From Yamagishiella unicocca (Eukaryota > Chlorophyta > Chlorophyceae > Chlamydomonadales > Volvocaceae), in assembly GCA_003116995.1 (NCBI GenBank), contig BDSL01000071.1, positions 1-64,000 of the forward strand: a DNA stretch of 64,000 nucleotides, given 5' to 3'. The first letter of the stretch is position 1, and the number at the start of each line of letters is the position of its first letter. The notes beneath the pieces were generated by a model. It ran no database searches. It was not told where the DNA came from and worked only from the letters and a program-made list of their open reading frames with translations. The translations under genes were made by a program, and so were the position numbers. This document shows positions 42,201 through 53,027 of this stretch, piece by piece.

Positions 42201-43252
42201 AGGAGGGGTTTGTGTCTGTGTGTGTGTGTCTGTGTGTTTTATATATGCTGCGCTGACCCGCGAAGGAGACTGAGCGTGAGTCTGTGTGTGTGTGTGTGTG
42301 TGAGGAGGGGTTTGTGTGAGTGAGGAGGGGTTTGTGTGTGTGAGGAGGGGTTTGTGTGAGTGAGGAGGGGTTTGTGTGTGTGAGGAGGGGTTTGTTGGGG
42401 AACCTCCCCCGTCAAGGGAAGGGTGAGGGTGCCCATGTGGCCACGTGCGAGCCCGGTTGCGTTTTGCCGTATTCTGTCATGCGGCATGAGGCACGTCTGC
42501 GTGCTCCATTTTCCACCATGTGAAGCACGCCACCTAATCGCGCCCCAACCGGCCCACCGCCGGCATCGCCCGCCACTGCCAGGGCTACAACGACGGGCTT
42601 TCCGCCACCAGCGGCAGCAGCGGGGTGGAGGCGGCCCTCACGCCGGAGAAGGCAGCGGCGAGCGACGTGCACGAGGTGGGGCGAGCCGTGGGGGGCATAA
42701 GGACCGTGGACGCGAAAAGGACAGGATAGTTGGCACATGGTCGGCGGAGTCGGCGGACACCTAGTTTGTGGGGCGGGCGGGGGGCCGGCAGCGACATCTG
42801 CGGGTCTGGAAGGTGGATGTGCCCCTGCTGTGGTGTAGGCGGCTCTGCTGTGCCGGCTCTGCTATGGCGGCACTGTTGTGGGGACAGCGGAGAGCTCGTC
42901 GTCAGCCCCCGCAAGCGTGCTGCCACATGCCCGCCATCGCATCGCACACCGCACACCGCCCACCGCCCACCGGATCTTCGCTGCAGCACTTCACCGCCCA
43001 GCCCACCCAACCCCTCCTCCTCCCCTCCCCCTCCTTGCTGATCTACCTACCTATGTCGTGTAACCGGTCTTCATGCCCCCCCCCCTTGCTGCTGTGCCTG
43101 GCTCGCAGTGGGCGCCCCTGACTGAGGCCTCCTGGCGCGCCGGCCTGGGCCCCGCCGCCACCAGCCTGCTGGAAGCCACCCTCAAGCAGCGCAGCCAGGA
43201 CATGAACGAGCTGGACACGCTGCTAGCCAGCCGCATCTCCTCCATGACTTGA
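39215..43252 (+). CDS. Transaldolase-like protein lacking the Schiff-base lysine
   Basis: Nine phased exons: 39215-39532, 39975-40140, 40354-40499, 40853-40897, 41263-41346, 41744-41876, 42093-42175, 42583-42675 and 43109-43252. They give 403 aa. The family is a TIM-barrel transferring dihydroxyacetone units in the pentose phosphate pathway. Support comes from LLSTVVPDTLAFETL, ATWAGIQAAKTLEAEGIST, VYLVYSMAQGVAAMQ, VAVGRIHEWYDKNPG and DILELAGVDYLVLSG. Residues 1-45 are basic and hydroxylated, like a plastid transit peptide. The Schiff-base lysine of transaldolases (IKLASTW in E. coli TalB, Lys132) is Ala here (about residue 188, VFALPATW, codon GCC). Intron 1 has a GC donor (GAG|GCAAGT). The GT alternatives break the frame. 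It is probably not an active transaldolase. It resembles the divergent plant transaldolase-like group. Confidence 0.9.
41662..41700 (-). repeat. Intron tag family E, 3'-end copy (transaldolase-like intron 5)
   Basis: TTTTTTCTTCGTACACGGGT then TTTCCTCGCAACC lies 43 bases before the acceptor CCTCCAG. It is the reverse complement of the tag that follows the donor of monooxygenase intron 2. Confidence 0.85.
42225..42400. repeat. TG-rich and GAGGAGGGGTTTGTGTG minisatellite (transaldolase-like intron 7)
   Basis: (TG)n runs followed by five copies of an about 20-bp unit, GTGAGTGAGGAGGGGTTTGT. An earlier single copy lies at 42194-42213, close to the donor. Confidence 0.85.
42695..42748 (+). repeat. 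Intron tag family B, 5'-end copy (transaldolase-like intron 8)
   Basis: GCATAAGGACCGTGGACGCG then AAAAGGACAGGATAGTTGGC starts 19 bases after the donor GTGGGG (42676). About 48 of 54 bases match the inverted desaturase intron 1 copy. Confidence 0.9.
43055..43080 (+). repeat. Intron tag family D, 3'-end copy (transaldolase-like intron 8)
   Basis: GTCGTGTAACCGGTCTTCAT lies 28 bases before the acceptor GCTCGCAG. Inverted relatives are AAGACCGGTTACACGGCATG at 30504-30523 and AAGACCCGGTTACACGACC at 22898-22916. Confidence 0.7.
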
Positions 43253-44147
43253 ACAGGGAGCGGGCGGGAAGAAGGGTGAGCGGACGGACGGACGGACACA
43301 AGGAGGCGACGGAGAACGCCCACGCGCTTGCGCTCCGGCCACCCGGGCCGCTGGACCGGGCCTGAGGAGTCGGGGGCAGCGGGTCTGGGACCTCTCCGGG
43401 AAGGAGGTGCGGCGGAGGGGGTGAGGAGGAGGAGTGAGAGGGAGGAGGGAGGCCGGGAGGGGGGGCTGGGGCGCGGCCGTGTCTGGGCGGCCGGGCCGTG
43501 AGCGAATGAGGAGGAAGGAGGAGGAAGGTCGTCGTGTGTGTGTGTGTGTGTCCGCTGCTGGCGGGCTCGGTGGGGTGTGTGGCCTTCGGAGTTGCCTGTT
43601 TGCAGGTCCTCTGCGGGCGCCAGGTGCTTCCATCTGCTCCCCCACTCGGCTGCTGCCCCGTTGGATGTGGGAACAGGTGCAGGGGGGCAGGCTGGCGGAG
43701 TCTGGGCAGCGCAACCCGATCTCTTTTGTTCCATGCATCCATCCAAACTTTCGCCCAACTACCCAACCACCCAGATGTGAAGCCACAATACCGCAAGGTA
43801 TACTGCTTGAGCTAGGCCTCGTCGGAAGGGGGCTGCTGCCGTGCATCCGGGAGGCAGCTTCCTGATCCCGTTGCAAGAAGAGTGCGAATAAGATGCAGAT
43901 GCATCGTAGTTGGCGTTTTTTTTATAAGTTGCACGCTGACACCGGCGAGCCACTTCTTTAGTCACGGGTGCCTGGAGCACCCGAGCCCCATCACGCTCCA
44001 CGCGCTAATTGTGATGGTTGTCGGGTGCCCAACTACCTAACTGCCTATCGGCGTCGCTAAAGTAGCGGAGTTTTTGCGGTTTGTCTGCTGAGCTTCCAGC
44101 GTCGCTGTCGCTGGTGACCCTGTGTTGAGTCAGCCAGATCGACCGAG

Positions 44148-44152
44148 TGTAA
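44148..44152 (+). terminator. TGTAA polyadenylation signal, transaldolase-like gene
   Basis: The only clear TGTAA on + in the 3' flank, about 0.9 kb after the stop. It implies a long 3' UTR. Confidence 0.4.
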
Positions 44153-44444
44153 CGGCGTAGTACATTGACCCGCGTGCATTATCTCCTCATTCGGCATCTA
44201 CTGCACCCAGCAGTTGGCGGTTGTATTGTGTGCCGGTGACGTCATCAGCCGCCGTGCTTGGATGGTTGACTCTGCAACAGCCGTGGAATCCAATCGCAGG
44301 TGCAGTTGATGGAAAAAAGCTGCCGCAGCGCCGAACATCGTCATTCATTCTTGACCATGAGCCACGACGAGCCTCCCGCCGCCGCCACTTGCCTGTTGGC
44401 TGTGAAGGGGCAGGATCACAACCTCATCCCATCCCCCGCCCCAC

Positions 44445-44500
44445 AAAGACCCACGGGTTTCTTCTCATAGCCCCCAAAGACCCACGGGTTTCCCCTCAAT
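44445..44500 (-). repeat. Two intergenic copies of tag F
   Basis: On the minus strand TGAGGGGAAACCCGTGGGTC and ATGAGAAGAAACCCGTGGGT lie 26 bp apart. Related tags otherwise sit inside introns. Confidence 0.7.
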
Positions 44501-45055
44501 ACCCCACACAGACGCTCCGGCGTTGGATCCTGCAACTCCCCGCTCGACCCCTCCGGGCCGCACCCCAGCTCACCACGCCATCCCATCAGGACGTAGCTGC
44601 TCACGTGGTGCCGCCGTTTGTCCGTGCCTTGCAACCGACCACCAACCGACCAACTGTCTGCCTAACCGGAAAGCCGCCGCTGAAGTTAAGACTAGGGGCA
44701 ACCACGACGGCGGCACGTATGTACATGGAAGTCAGACCCGGAGGACCGAGTCACGTAGCGACCCAGGGGTCGGGACGGACGCCAGGCAACAGGCCGTCCC
44801 TGAGACCACTGGGGTCTGGGCCCCCTGAAAACACGAATCAACCTCACAGCCAGCTGACGCGCCTACCGACCCCAGATCCCTTGATCGGCCCGTCAGGCCA
44901 TCCCTCGCCCCCATAAAACCCTAAACAGCCCAAGCTGCCAATATAGGCACCATCACATTTGAGGCAACGTAATATTCAATCACCATAGCACCCGGAAAAC
45001 TGCCATCCACATAATGACGCGAACGTGTGCGAACAACGCCGAATAATAGATTCCA

Positions 45056-45060
45056 TTACA
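45056..45060 (-). terminator. TGTAA polyadenylation signal, Fringe-like gene
   Basis: TTACA on + (TGTAA on the gene strand), about 325 nt after the stop codon at 45384. Confidence 0.5.
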
Positions 45061-45383
45061 TCCCGCCACTGCGCGAAATGCTCGTCTTTCCCGTACGATC
45101 CGTACGATGCCGTACGATGCCTTCCCTCCCAACGGCGTCGTCGGCTATGCACAGGGGTCTCACCGCGCGCAGCTCGTTCGCGGCACAAAGCGCGCATCGA
45201 TGCTTTAACGGAACCGACGGGTCCCTCTCTCGTCCAGTGTCGTACAGCAGATAACTGCGTCCGGCCCCCTCCGAGCTCCCTCACTCCCCCCCCAGTACCC
45301 TCCCCGACACCATCCTTATGTATCTCATTCGTTCGAGGGCGGCCACGCGCAAGCCGCTGCCGCGCCGCGTCCGGCCACCGCAG

Positions 45384-47972
45384 CTACCGCCGCCGCCCCT
45401 TGCCCTCCTGTTTTGTTTTTTGCGCCACCCGCGCCGCCGCCGCCTCCATCACACCCGCCGCGGCGGCCACGTCGACGTCGCCGCTGTACGGCACGTCCAG
45501 GTGCACGCTGACGGCGTTGCGCCCCACCCACGCCACGCACTCCGTGTCGCACTGCGCATCCGCCCCCTCCGGCTGGAGGCGCGTGGACGCTGGCAGCCCC
45601 GACGCCGCCTCCAGCTGCCCCACACCCAATCCCGCGAGGCCCCGGCCACCACCACCACCACCACCCGCAGCTAGCGCCGTGGCTGCGGCGTCCTTGGCCG
45701 CCTTCTCCTCTGCTTCGTAGGCGGGGCTGAGCAGCGCATTCGCAGCATCGCCGAACAGGTCCTGCGAGGTCGTCCACGGCCACAGCGGCGGTGCGGTTAG
45801 AACGTTAGATGCGGATTGCGGGTGGAGCGCCTGAGTGGGGCTGACGTCAGCCTGCCCGTCGCCTTCCCTCCCCGCCCCCCTTGCGGCGCCCTCTGCTGGC
45901 CCCCACTCCGCCCAGCCACCCACCGCCCTGGCCCCCCACTCCGCCCAGCCACCCACCGCCCTGGCCCCCCACTCCGCCCAACCACCCACCGCCCTGGCTT
46001 GCGGATTGCCGAAGACCATGTGGCGACCGCTGAAGACGTCCCGTGTGAGGCCCGCCACCAGCCCCGCCGCCGGGTGCGTGAAGGTGAAGCCGCTGCGCCA
46101 CAGGCAGCGACCCAGGGAGCGCTCCCCGGTGCTGGGCCGCTGCGCGCGCACGCAGCTGACCCATTCCTCCTGCAGGGCGGGGCGGCCCGGGATCCAGAAG
46201 GGTTGCCAAGGGTGCTGTGTCGACGGAAGGGTTTCCAAAGTTGCTGTGTCAACAGCACGGTCTGAGAATACGCACCGCTGAAGCGTCCCTGATAGCAATA
46301 CCGGCCGCGGTGTTCGGTAATGCTTGGGTGCGTCCATCGCCATGGGAATGGAACCGAGCACCGGCACCGAGACAGCTCGTCCGTCCCCCACAAGAAGCCG
46401 GCGGTGGCGGTGGCCTCCCTATCCCAGACCCTCCGCCTTCCCCCGCCCCACCCTCTTCCCTTGCGGTCTCCCTCGAAACCCTCTTCCCTTGCGGTCTCCC
46501 TCGAAACCCTCCTCCCTTGCGGTCTCCCTCGAAACCCTCTTCCCTTGCGCGCCCCTCACCTTGTCCAGGTAGCCCACCAGCGTGACGCTCAGCGCCACCC
46601 CCGCGCCGCCCGACACCCACGAGTGCGTGCAGCGGTCCCCCGAGCCCATGAAGCGCTTGCTGCCGCAGAAGGGCCCCCCCGCGAGGCCGGAGCACAGGTC
46701 GAAGCGGAACTCGCAGCCGGTGGCGGGCCGGCACACGGGGCAGCCGGGTTGCGGGTAACGTGGCGGGCGGCGGCGGCCCAGCAGCGACGTGAGGTTCAGG
46801 CCGCAGGGCAGGCACACGGCGGCGGCGCGCGACGGCGCCAGCAGCGCCCGGCCGTTGTAGTCCAGCATGTGGTCGCTGATGGCGGAGGCGCCGCCGGCGT
46901 CGTACTGCGACAGCAGCTGTACGGCATGGTGCGGCAGCCAGAGGGTGTCGTCGCGCGCGACGAGCATCCAGCGGTACGGCGGCGCCGGCTTCCCGGATCC
47001 TGCCGCGGCTGTCGCGGCTGTCGCTGCGGTCGCCGCCGCTGCTGCTGCTGCTGAGTCAGCGGCTGATTTCAGCGCCTCGTGCGCTAACAACGGAGCCACT
47101 GCCCAGAGGGGTCCGAGGAGGTGCAGCGGGTGGATCGACGGCGGAGGGTTGCGGCCGTACAACCCGCCGCCGCCGCCACCGCCGCCGGTTGTTGGTGGCT
47201 CAGCCCAAGCGACGTAGGTTTCGCGGTGCTCGCCGCTGAGGCCGCCGTACAGGTCGTTGAGGCGCGCCGCCTCCCTGGCGTCCTGTACTGCGATGACGGT
47301 ACGGATGCCGCGCCTTGGGTAGTTAGGAGGCCCGGGAGCGGGGCAGGCAGAGGGGGTGTAAAGAGGCGGAGGGGACAGGGAGAGGGTTTCACGGTTTCGT
47401 ATGGTGCGTGTGGGTGCTGCTCTTTTTGCGTGTGATGTCAGTGGACTGAGGGGTTCGCGTGCAGGGGCCGCACTGCTGGCGGGCGTGACGGTTGAGCTGG
47501 TCGGTTGGAGGTTGATGGGGTGGGCATGGAAAGCCATATAACCTAGGGCCATGATTGATATGCAGGTTGGAGTTTGAAGAAGGCTGGGCGTGCGGTGTGG
47601 GTCTGGCGCGTCGCGGTGCCATGAAGGCAGCGCTAATTGCAACGGGGCCCGACCGCGTGGCCGACGTAGGGCTAAACAAGCAGTCAAGCCTACGGGTTAG
47701 TGTCCGGTGAAAGCTGCTGCAGCTGCTGTGCGAGGTGCCAGTGCAGGTGCTCGGTCGGTAAATTGGGTGGGCGCGTACCTCGCGGGCCGGGAGGCGTGAA
47801 CCAGCTGCAGCCGATTCGTCGTTGTGCTGTAAACAATCACAAGGTCCGATTCGTTTAGCGGAGCCGCGTCGTCCGAAGTCGGGGCTGCCGTCAGGAACCG
47901 CTGCCTGCCGACATGAGCGGTGCAACCCGGCGGACATATACAAAGGAAGAGCAGCGAAGCAAGTAGGATCAT
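45384..47972 (-). CDS. Fringe-like glycosyltransferase, secretory pathway
   Basis: Exons 47972-47779, 47313-46560 and 46169-45384 join in phase and give 577 aa. Residues 1-20 (MILLASLLFLCICPPGCTAH) form a signal peptide or short anchor, so the protein should be luminal or Golgi. SDLVIVYSTTTNRL and GIRTVIAVQDA begin the GT-A-like fold. WMLVARDDTLWLPHHAVQLL carries the DxD-type metal/UDP-sugar motif (RDD at about 185-187). SGGAGVALSVTLV matches the GGAG strand of Fringe/DUF604 proteins, and SLGRCLWRSGFTFTHPAAG matches the segment that follows it. The Ala/Thr insert before the DxD and the 33-bp repeat near the C-terminus are low complexity. An extra intron (45989-45762, phase 0 at both ends) could remove the repeat. 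The start lies about 425 bp downstream of the next glycosyltransferase gene on the same strand. Donor and acceptor sugars are unknown. Confidence 0.75.
45898..45998 (-). repeat. 33-bp tandem repeat (three copies) in the Fringe-like gene
   Basis: Encodes ARAVGGWAEWG three times if translated. Because it is bounded by a possible donor (GCG|GTGGGT) and acceptor (CTCGCAG) in the same phase, it may be intronic. Confidence 0.8.
46440..46556. repeat. 28-bp tandem repeat in intron 2 of the Fringe-like gene
   Basis: Four copies, the last truncated, of CTTGCGGTCTCCCTCGAAAC plus CCTCTTCC. They start directly after the donor on the gene strand. Confidence 0.85.
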
Positions 47973-47994
47973 TGCACCAATCTACGATAATCCA

Positions 47995-47999
47995 TTACA
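47995..47999 (-). terminator. TGTAA polyadenylation signal, GT31 gene
   Basis: TTACA on +, about 400 nt after the GT31 stop codon and only 23 bp before the start codon of the next gene. The two transcription units are very tight or overlap. Confidence 0.5.
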
Positions 48000-48397
48000 A
48001 GGCTTCAACGCAAGGAAGGGCGCTTTAGCGAACAACGACTGTAGCGGCGAACAATTCTAGAACCCTGCCTCGCAGTTGGAAATCGTAGTACATTGTCACG
48101 TATTCTATATAGCGATCGACATTATTTGCTAAATCAAACTCATCAGCACCCCTAGAAGTTGAAATGTAGGCAGGGGTATTCATACATCATGGGTTCATGG
48201 CGGTGTGCGTTCGTGAATAGAGGCGAGACCGTCATGTACAATCCACTGACAATTCGCGTACAAAATATCACTTTGAGTATCCTTGATACAGGCCATTGTT
48301 GACAAACACCTGCAACAGTGCTTTTGTAGTTCTGACAGACCGTCAAAGCTTCGCGCCTTCGCTAGGCCACAGTTCGGTGACACTAAGGCAACACCTA

Positions 48398-51300
48398 TCA
48401 AATCCACAGCTTTTCGAAAGCTACGTGCTCAGGATAGGATGCCATGTAGGGCAGCGGTTCGTCATGTGGCGCCAGGCATGTTTTGTTGCGGTGCAGTGCA
48501 ACCAGGTCTTCCAGTGGCGCACATAGACCTGCGCAGTCGGTGCGGAGCACAGCCAGAGCTGCTGGGTGGCAAGTGGGAGAACACAGGCGCATGTCCTCGA
48601 AATGAACAACGTTGTGCGCCAGCATCCAGGCTCCAATACTGGTATCTGCGGCAAAAAAGGGATCGTCCACGTCAGCGTTAGCAGACATGGCTGGCTTTGG
48701 AGGGTAAGCCGGCGGTGATGCTGCAGGCCAGGGTTGTGTTGCGGGCGATGACTGCGGCGCTGCCGGATTGGCCAGGCGGGTTGACTATGTAGAGCTCGCT
48801 TTGTATTCCGAACTCGAGCCCCCCTCCAGAACAACGAATGTCAGTCAATGCTGACTATGGCATAGTCAGCATCAAGGAATGATCTTTGCGTTCCCTGGAG
48901 CGCTGCACCACGCCTCCACCCGTCGGCTGCGCACCTCTGGGCTCCCCCTCACCCTATGGTTATTTATCATCAAGCAAACCGAAGTGGCATTTTGTCACGG
49001 GGCTGCCAGCCGGGATTCGACCTCCTACCCCGCGAGGTCCCCACCCACCGGCCCACCTCGCCGCGGCTTACACCCGCCCATAGCACATAGCGAGACTCTG
49101 TCTACCGGCCCCGCCCGCCCCTAATCGGCTTTCCTGGTCAGTGCCGACCCACGGGTCTCCTCTCATGCCCGTCCCTAGGTCCGGCCACACCTTCGTTCGC
49201 CAGCAGGCGGAGGTGGTGGTAGTTTGTCACGATGACCTGCTGAACCACCTCGGCGGAAAGCACGTAGGCACTGAGCGCACAGCCTCCCCCAATATGTAAC
49301 ATAACAGCGGTGGCAGCAGTGGCAGTGGTAGTAGTGAAAGTGGTTGGATATGCGATGGTGGGTGTTGGGTCGACGCCGGCCCGGGCATGGGTTTGCGTCC
49401 AGGGAGGGCGCAGCCAGACGGCCCAGGCAGAGCGGACAGGAGGGTACGGGCGGGATGAGAGCGGGGACGGGAAGGGTGAGGGTTCTTGGGGTTCTCGAGG
49501 GTTGCACTTACACACACTCCTTCGCGGCTCAGCGCAGCATATATAAAACACACAAGAAGAAATCAATAGCACCGGAAAGGTGTCCGGGCGGTGCCCTAAC
49601 CGCCTCAGGAAACGTCGTTGCAGTTACCGTACGGCTTCCACAGCCCCAGGGAGCAGTCGCGAGAGCGCGAAACGTCTGGTGCCGCATGTGCGATCAAAGA
49701 GCTAATGAGATGCAGCGTACGAGCATGCCGTACCTGCCGTACGCGTGCAGGTAGTATGTGGGCCCCAGCAGCAGGTGCTCCGGCTCGTACCAACGGGTCC
49801 CCGCCGCAGTCCAGACCTGCCCGTGCTTCATGCAGCCGATGTAGCCTGTGAGGCGGCCCCACGCACACGCCAGCAGCAAACCCAGGGCGGATGGAGGGAA
49901 ACGAGTGTCGTATCGCCGCGGGGAGGGAAGGGAGGTCGCAAGGAAACCCCGGAGGGGAGTTAGGTCGGTCAGCCGGTAGGTGCCGGTAGGTGCGAGTAAG
50001 GCGCCCAGCCAACAGCCCCCGCTCCCCGCTGCGCTCATGGCCCTTACCGGCTCCGATTCGCTCCCACTGCCCGGCCGCTGCGGGCAGGCGCTGCGGCAGG
50101 AGGAACACGTCGTCGTCTGCGCCCGCCCGTGCACGCATACGCACCCGCACCCGCCAGCAGCCCGCGAAGGCGCCAAGGGGAGGGCCGGGGTTGTTTGTTA
50201 GTGAGCTTTTGACCGTTGAGGACGTGGAACACGGGGGGGCGGACGGATGAAAAAGAACTACGTAGGCGGGTGCTGTGCTGTGGGTGGGTGGGCGGCCAGT
50301 CAGTAAGCGTCGATAAGAGGGGGGCCCCCTCACTCGCGCCGACCCACGGGTCTCCTCTCATACCCCCACTCGCTCGCGCCCAGCAGCTGCAGCCGCAGCC
50401 GCCACCACTCGCCTGCCTTGACCACCCAGCGCACGGCTGGGTAGGCCGCCAGGACTGCAGCGAAGAAAGCGCGCGTCTTCTTGGGCAGGCAGGTGTAGCA
50501 CTCCTGCAGCGGGCGCGGTCACCATGTCAACTGGAACGTCTGATGAAGCTACATACAGCGCTGCGATCGGCGGTGTCGACTATCGTCCTTGATATAGCAC
50601 AGCTGCACAAGCCTTTCAAAGTAAGCAGCGAGCAGAAGAACCCTTGCCCATTACAAAGCCTGGTCTGGGGCCCACTGTAACAGTTGCTGCTAACAGTTAT
50701 TACTACCACAAAGCCGGTAGCAGCGGTAATAGGTCATCATCTCCGGTGTCCGGTCGCCTACGCGCTCCACCACGCACCCATGCAACCAACCAACCACGCA
50801 ACCAACCAACCAACTACCTACGGACACCAACCGCCCACCTCTACACCCGGCAGTCGCATGAAGTCACCGTGGACCGCCGCCTCAGCACTGAGGGCAGCCT
50901 CCGCTGCGGGGTCGGCGGGCCTCACTCCCGCCACGAAGCGGACCAGAACACCACCCGCCGCACCCCCGCCGTAGTCCCGTCGTCGGTCCGGAGCACCGCC
51001 GCCGCCACCGCTGCCGCCATCACTGCCGCTGCTGCTGCTGCCATCAATGCCGCTGCTGCTGCTGCCGCCCCACTGTGGGTGGGTGCCAAGCCAGGTCGCA
51101 CGAATGGCGGCGCGGCGCAGGGCGTAGTCGTAGCGTCGGTCGAGGGCTGGCTGGCCGCCCGTGTTGTGGGTGGTCTGCAGGTAGATAGGTATATAAGTGG
51201 ATAGATATTAGGTATATAGATAGATAGGGCAGCCAAGAGCACTGAAGGCCGGGGGCCGCGAGGACAGCATCCTAGCCCTGAACATAGACAACCTAACCAA

Positions 51301-52994
51301 ACTACTGAACTGAAACTAAACAGGCCCTAAAAGACGATAAGAGCTGAATCGCCCGTCCTCCCCTCAGCACCGGCCGCACATAAACACGCCGGGCCTGTCG
51401 CAGCAGCGGACCAAGGCTGCATGATGCTGTTGCACCGTATGCTACACCTACAAATATTCCCACAAAGATTGATGGGCTTCTGGCGCCTCTGTTGCCGCGA
51501 TCGCCCTCGCGCTCAGGTGCAGGAGCACCAGGCACCGGGGAGCAGCCGCCATCCGAGCAGCCACCGCCGCCAGCGCCGCCTCGCCTCGCCTCGGGGGTCC
51601 CTCCCCCGATCGCTGACAGCGAGTTGGCTTTGGTTACATCAGCTCCTAGCGCCAGGTCACTACTGTCACTGCTGCCACTACTGCCACTACTGCCACTACT
51701 GCCACTACTGCCACTAGTGCCACTGCTGCCACTGCTGCCACTGCTGCCAAGCTGCCGCCTGCCCAGCAGCTGCTCCTCGGGCGCGGACGTAAGGCCAGTT
51801 GGTAACGAACCCGCCGCCGATGACGACGCCTGCTGCGGGGCCGGCCCACCATACCCGGGGTTGCTCCGCGGTAGGGGCGGCAGATGCAGCCTGCTGTACG
51901 GCCTACCGCTGCCACCGCCGCCGCCACCGCCGGCGCCGCCGCCGCCGTGATCGGCGCCGCCAGTACCCCGTTGCAACACCGCCAGCGCCGCGCGGGTGCA
52001 CAGCCCCCGCAACGCCGCCGCCAAGCCCTCCGGTGGCGTGCCGCCCTCCCGTTGTGTTGCAGCTGCGTCTCCGAGTCCAGCAGCGGTGGGACCGCCGACA
52101 ACGACGGCCGCGGCGGCTGCCGACTGGCACACGGTCTGCAGAAGCAGCCCCGGCCGCATCCTCACCACCACCAACAGCTCCTCCTCCGAGTCCGACATGG
52201 CCGTGCCGTGACCTCCCAGGATCCACTCCTGCGCGGCAGCAGCAGCAGTAGCAGCAGTAGCAGCAGTAGCAGCAGTAGCAGCAGTAGCAGCAGTAGCAGC
52301 AGTAGCAGCAGTAGCAGCAGTAGCAGCAGTAGCAGCAGTAGCAGCAGTAGCAGCAGTAGCAGCAGTAGCAGCAGTAGCAGCAGCAGCAGCCCCCTCGGCA
52401 GCATCGCCGTCAGCAGCTGCAGCTGTCTTGACTAGCGGCGGCTGCCGCTGCTGTCGCTGCTGCTGCGGCCACTTGCCGCCGAGAGCACCCGCAGTGGCGG
52501 CGGCGGCGTCTGGCCGTGTACGGCGGCGTTCGCCTCCATCACCCTCACTATCGAGGCTACTGCTACCGGATGCGGCGGAGTGCACCTGCTGTTGCCCCTG
52601 TTGCGGTATCGCCAAGAGCAGCGCTCCAAGGCCCTGCTGTTGCCCCTGCCGCTGGCCTTGTTGTTGCTGTTGGCCTTGTTGCTGTTGGCCTTGTTGCTGT
52701 TGGCCTTGTTGCTGTTGGCCTTGTTGCTGTTGGCCTTGTAGCTGCTGTTGGCCTTGTAGCTGCTGTTGGCCTTGTAGCTGCTGTTGGCCTTGTAGCTGCT
52801 GTTGGCCTTGTAGCTGCTGTTGGCCTTGTAGCTGCTGTTGGCCTTGTAGCTGCGCCTGCCACAGCGCTGCCAGCACCGCCCCCGCCACCTCCGCGCGCAG
52901 CTCCCCCAACTCCACTGTGCGCCGCCACAACAGCCCCTGCAGGAACACCACCGCCACCAGGCACGCCGCAACGAGCGGCCACTGCCGCCGCCGC

Positions 52995-53027
<33 letters not shown>

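Larger units (their letters stand above)
43253..45383. other. Convergent intergenic region
   Basis: The 3' flanks of the transaldolase-like gene (+) and the Fringe-like gene (-). It contains a (GT)n run at 43530-43551, a TGTAA at 44148, and two tag-F-like palindromic copies (AGACCCACGGGTTTC near 44450 and 44475). CCCTAAAC lies at 44916. I see no further exon pattern. The open frames at 44221-44916 show no splice support. Confidence 0.6.

Noticed and set aside
48990..49040. tRNA-like T-arm (GGATTCGACC / GGTCGAATCC)
   Set aside because: No matching acceptor, D and anticodon arms within 80 bp on either strand.
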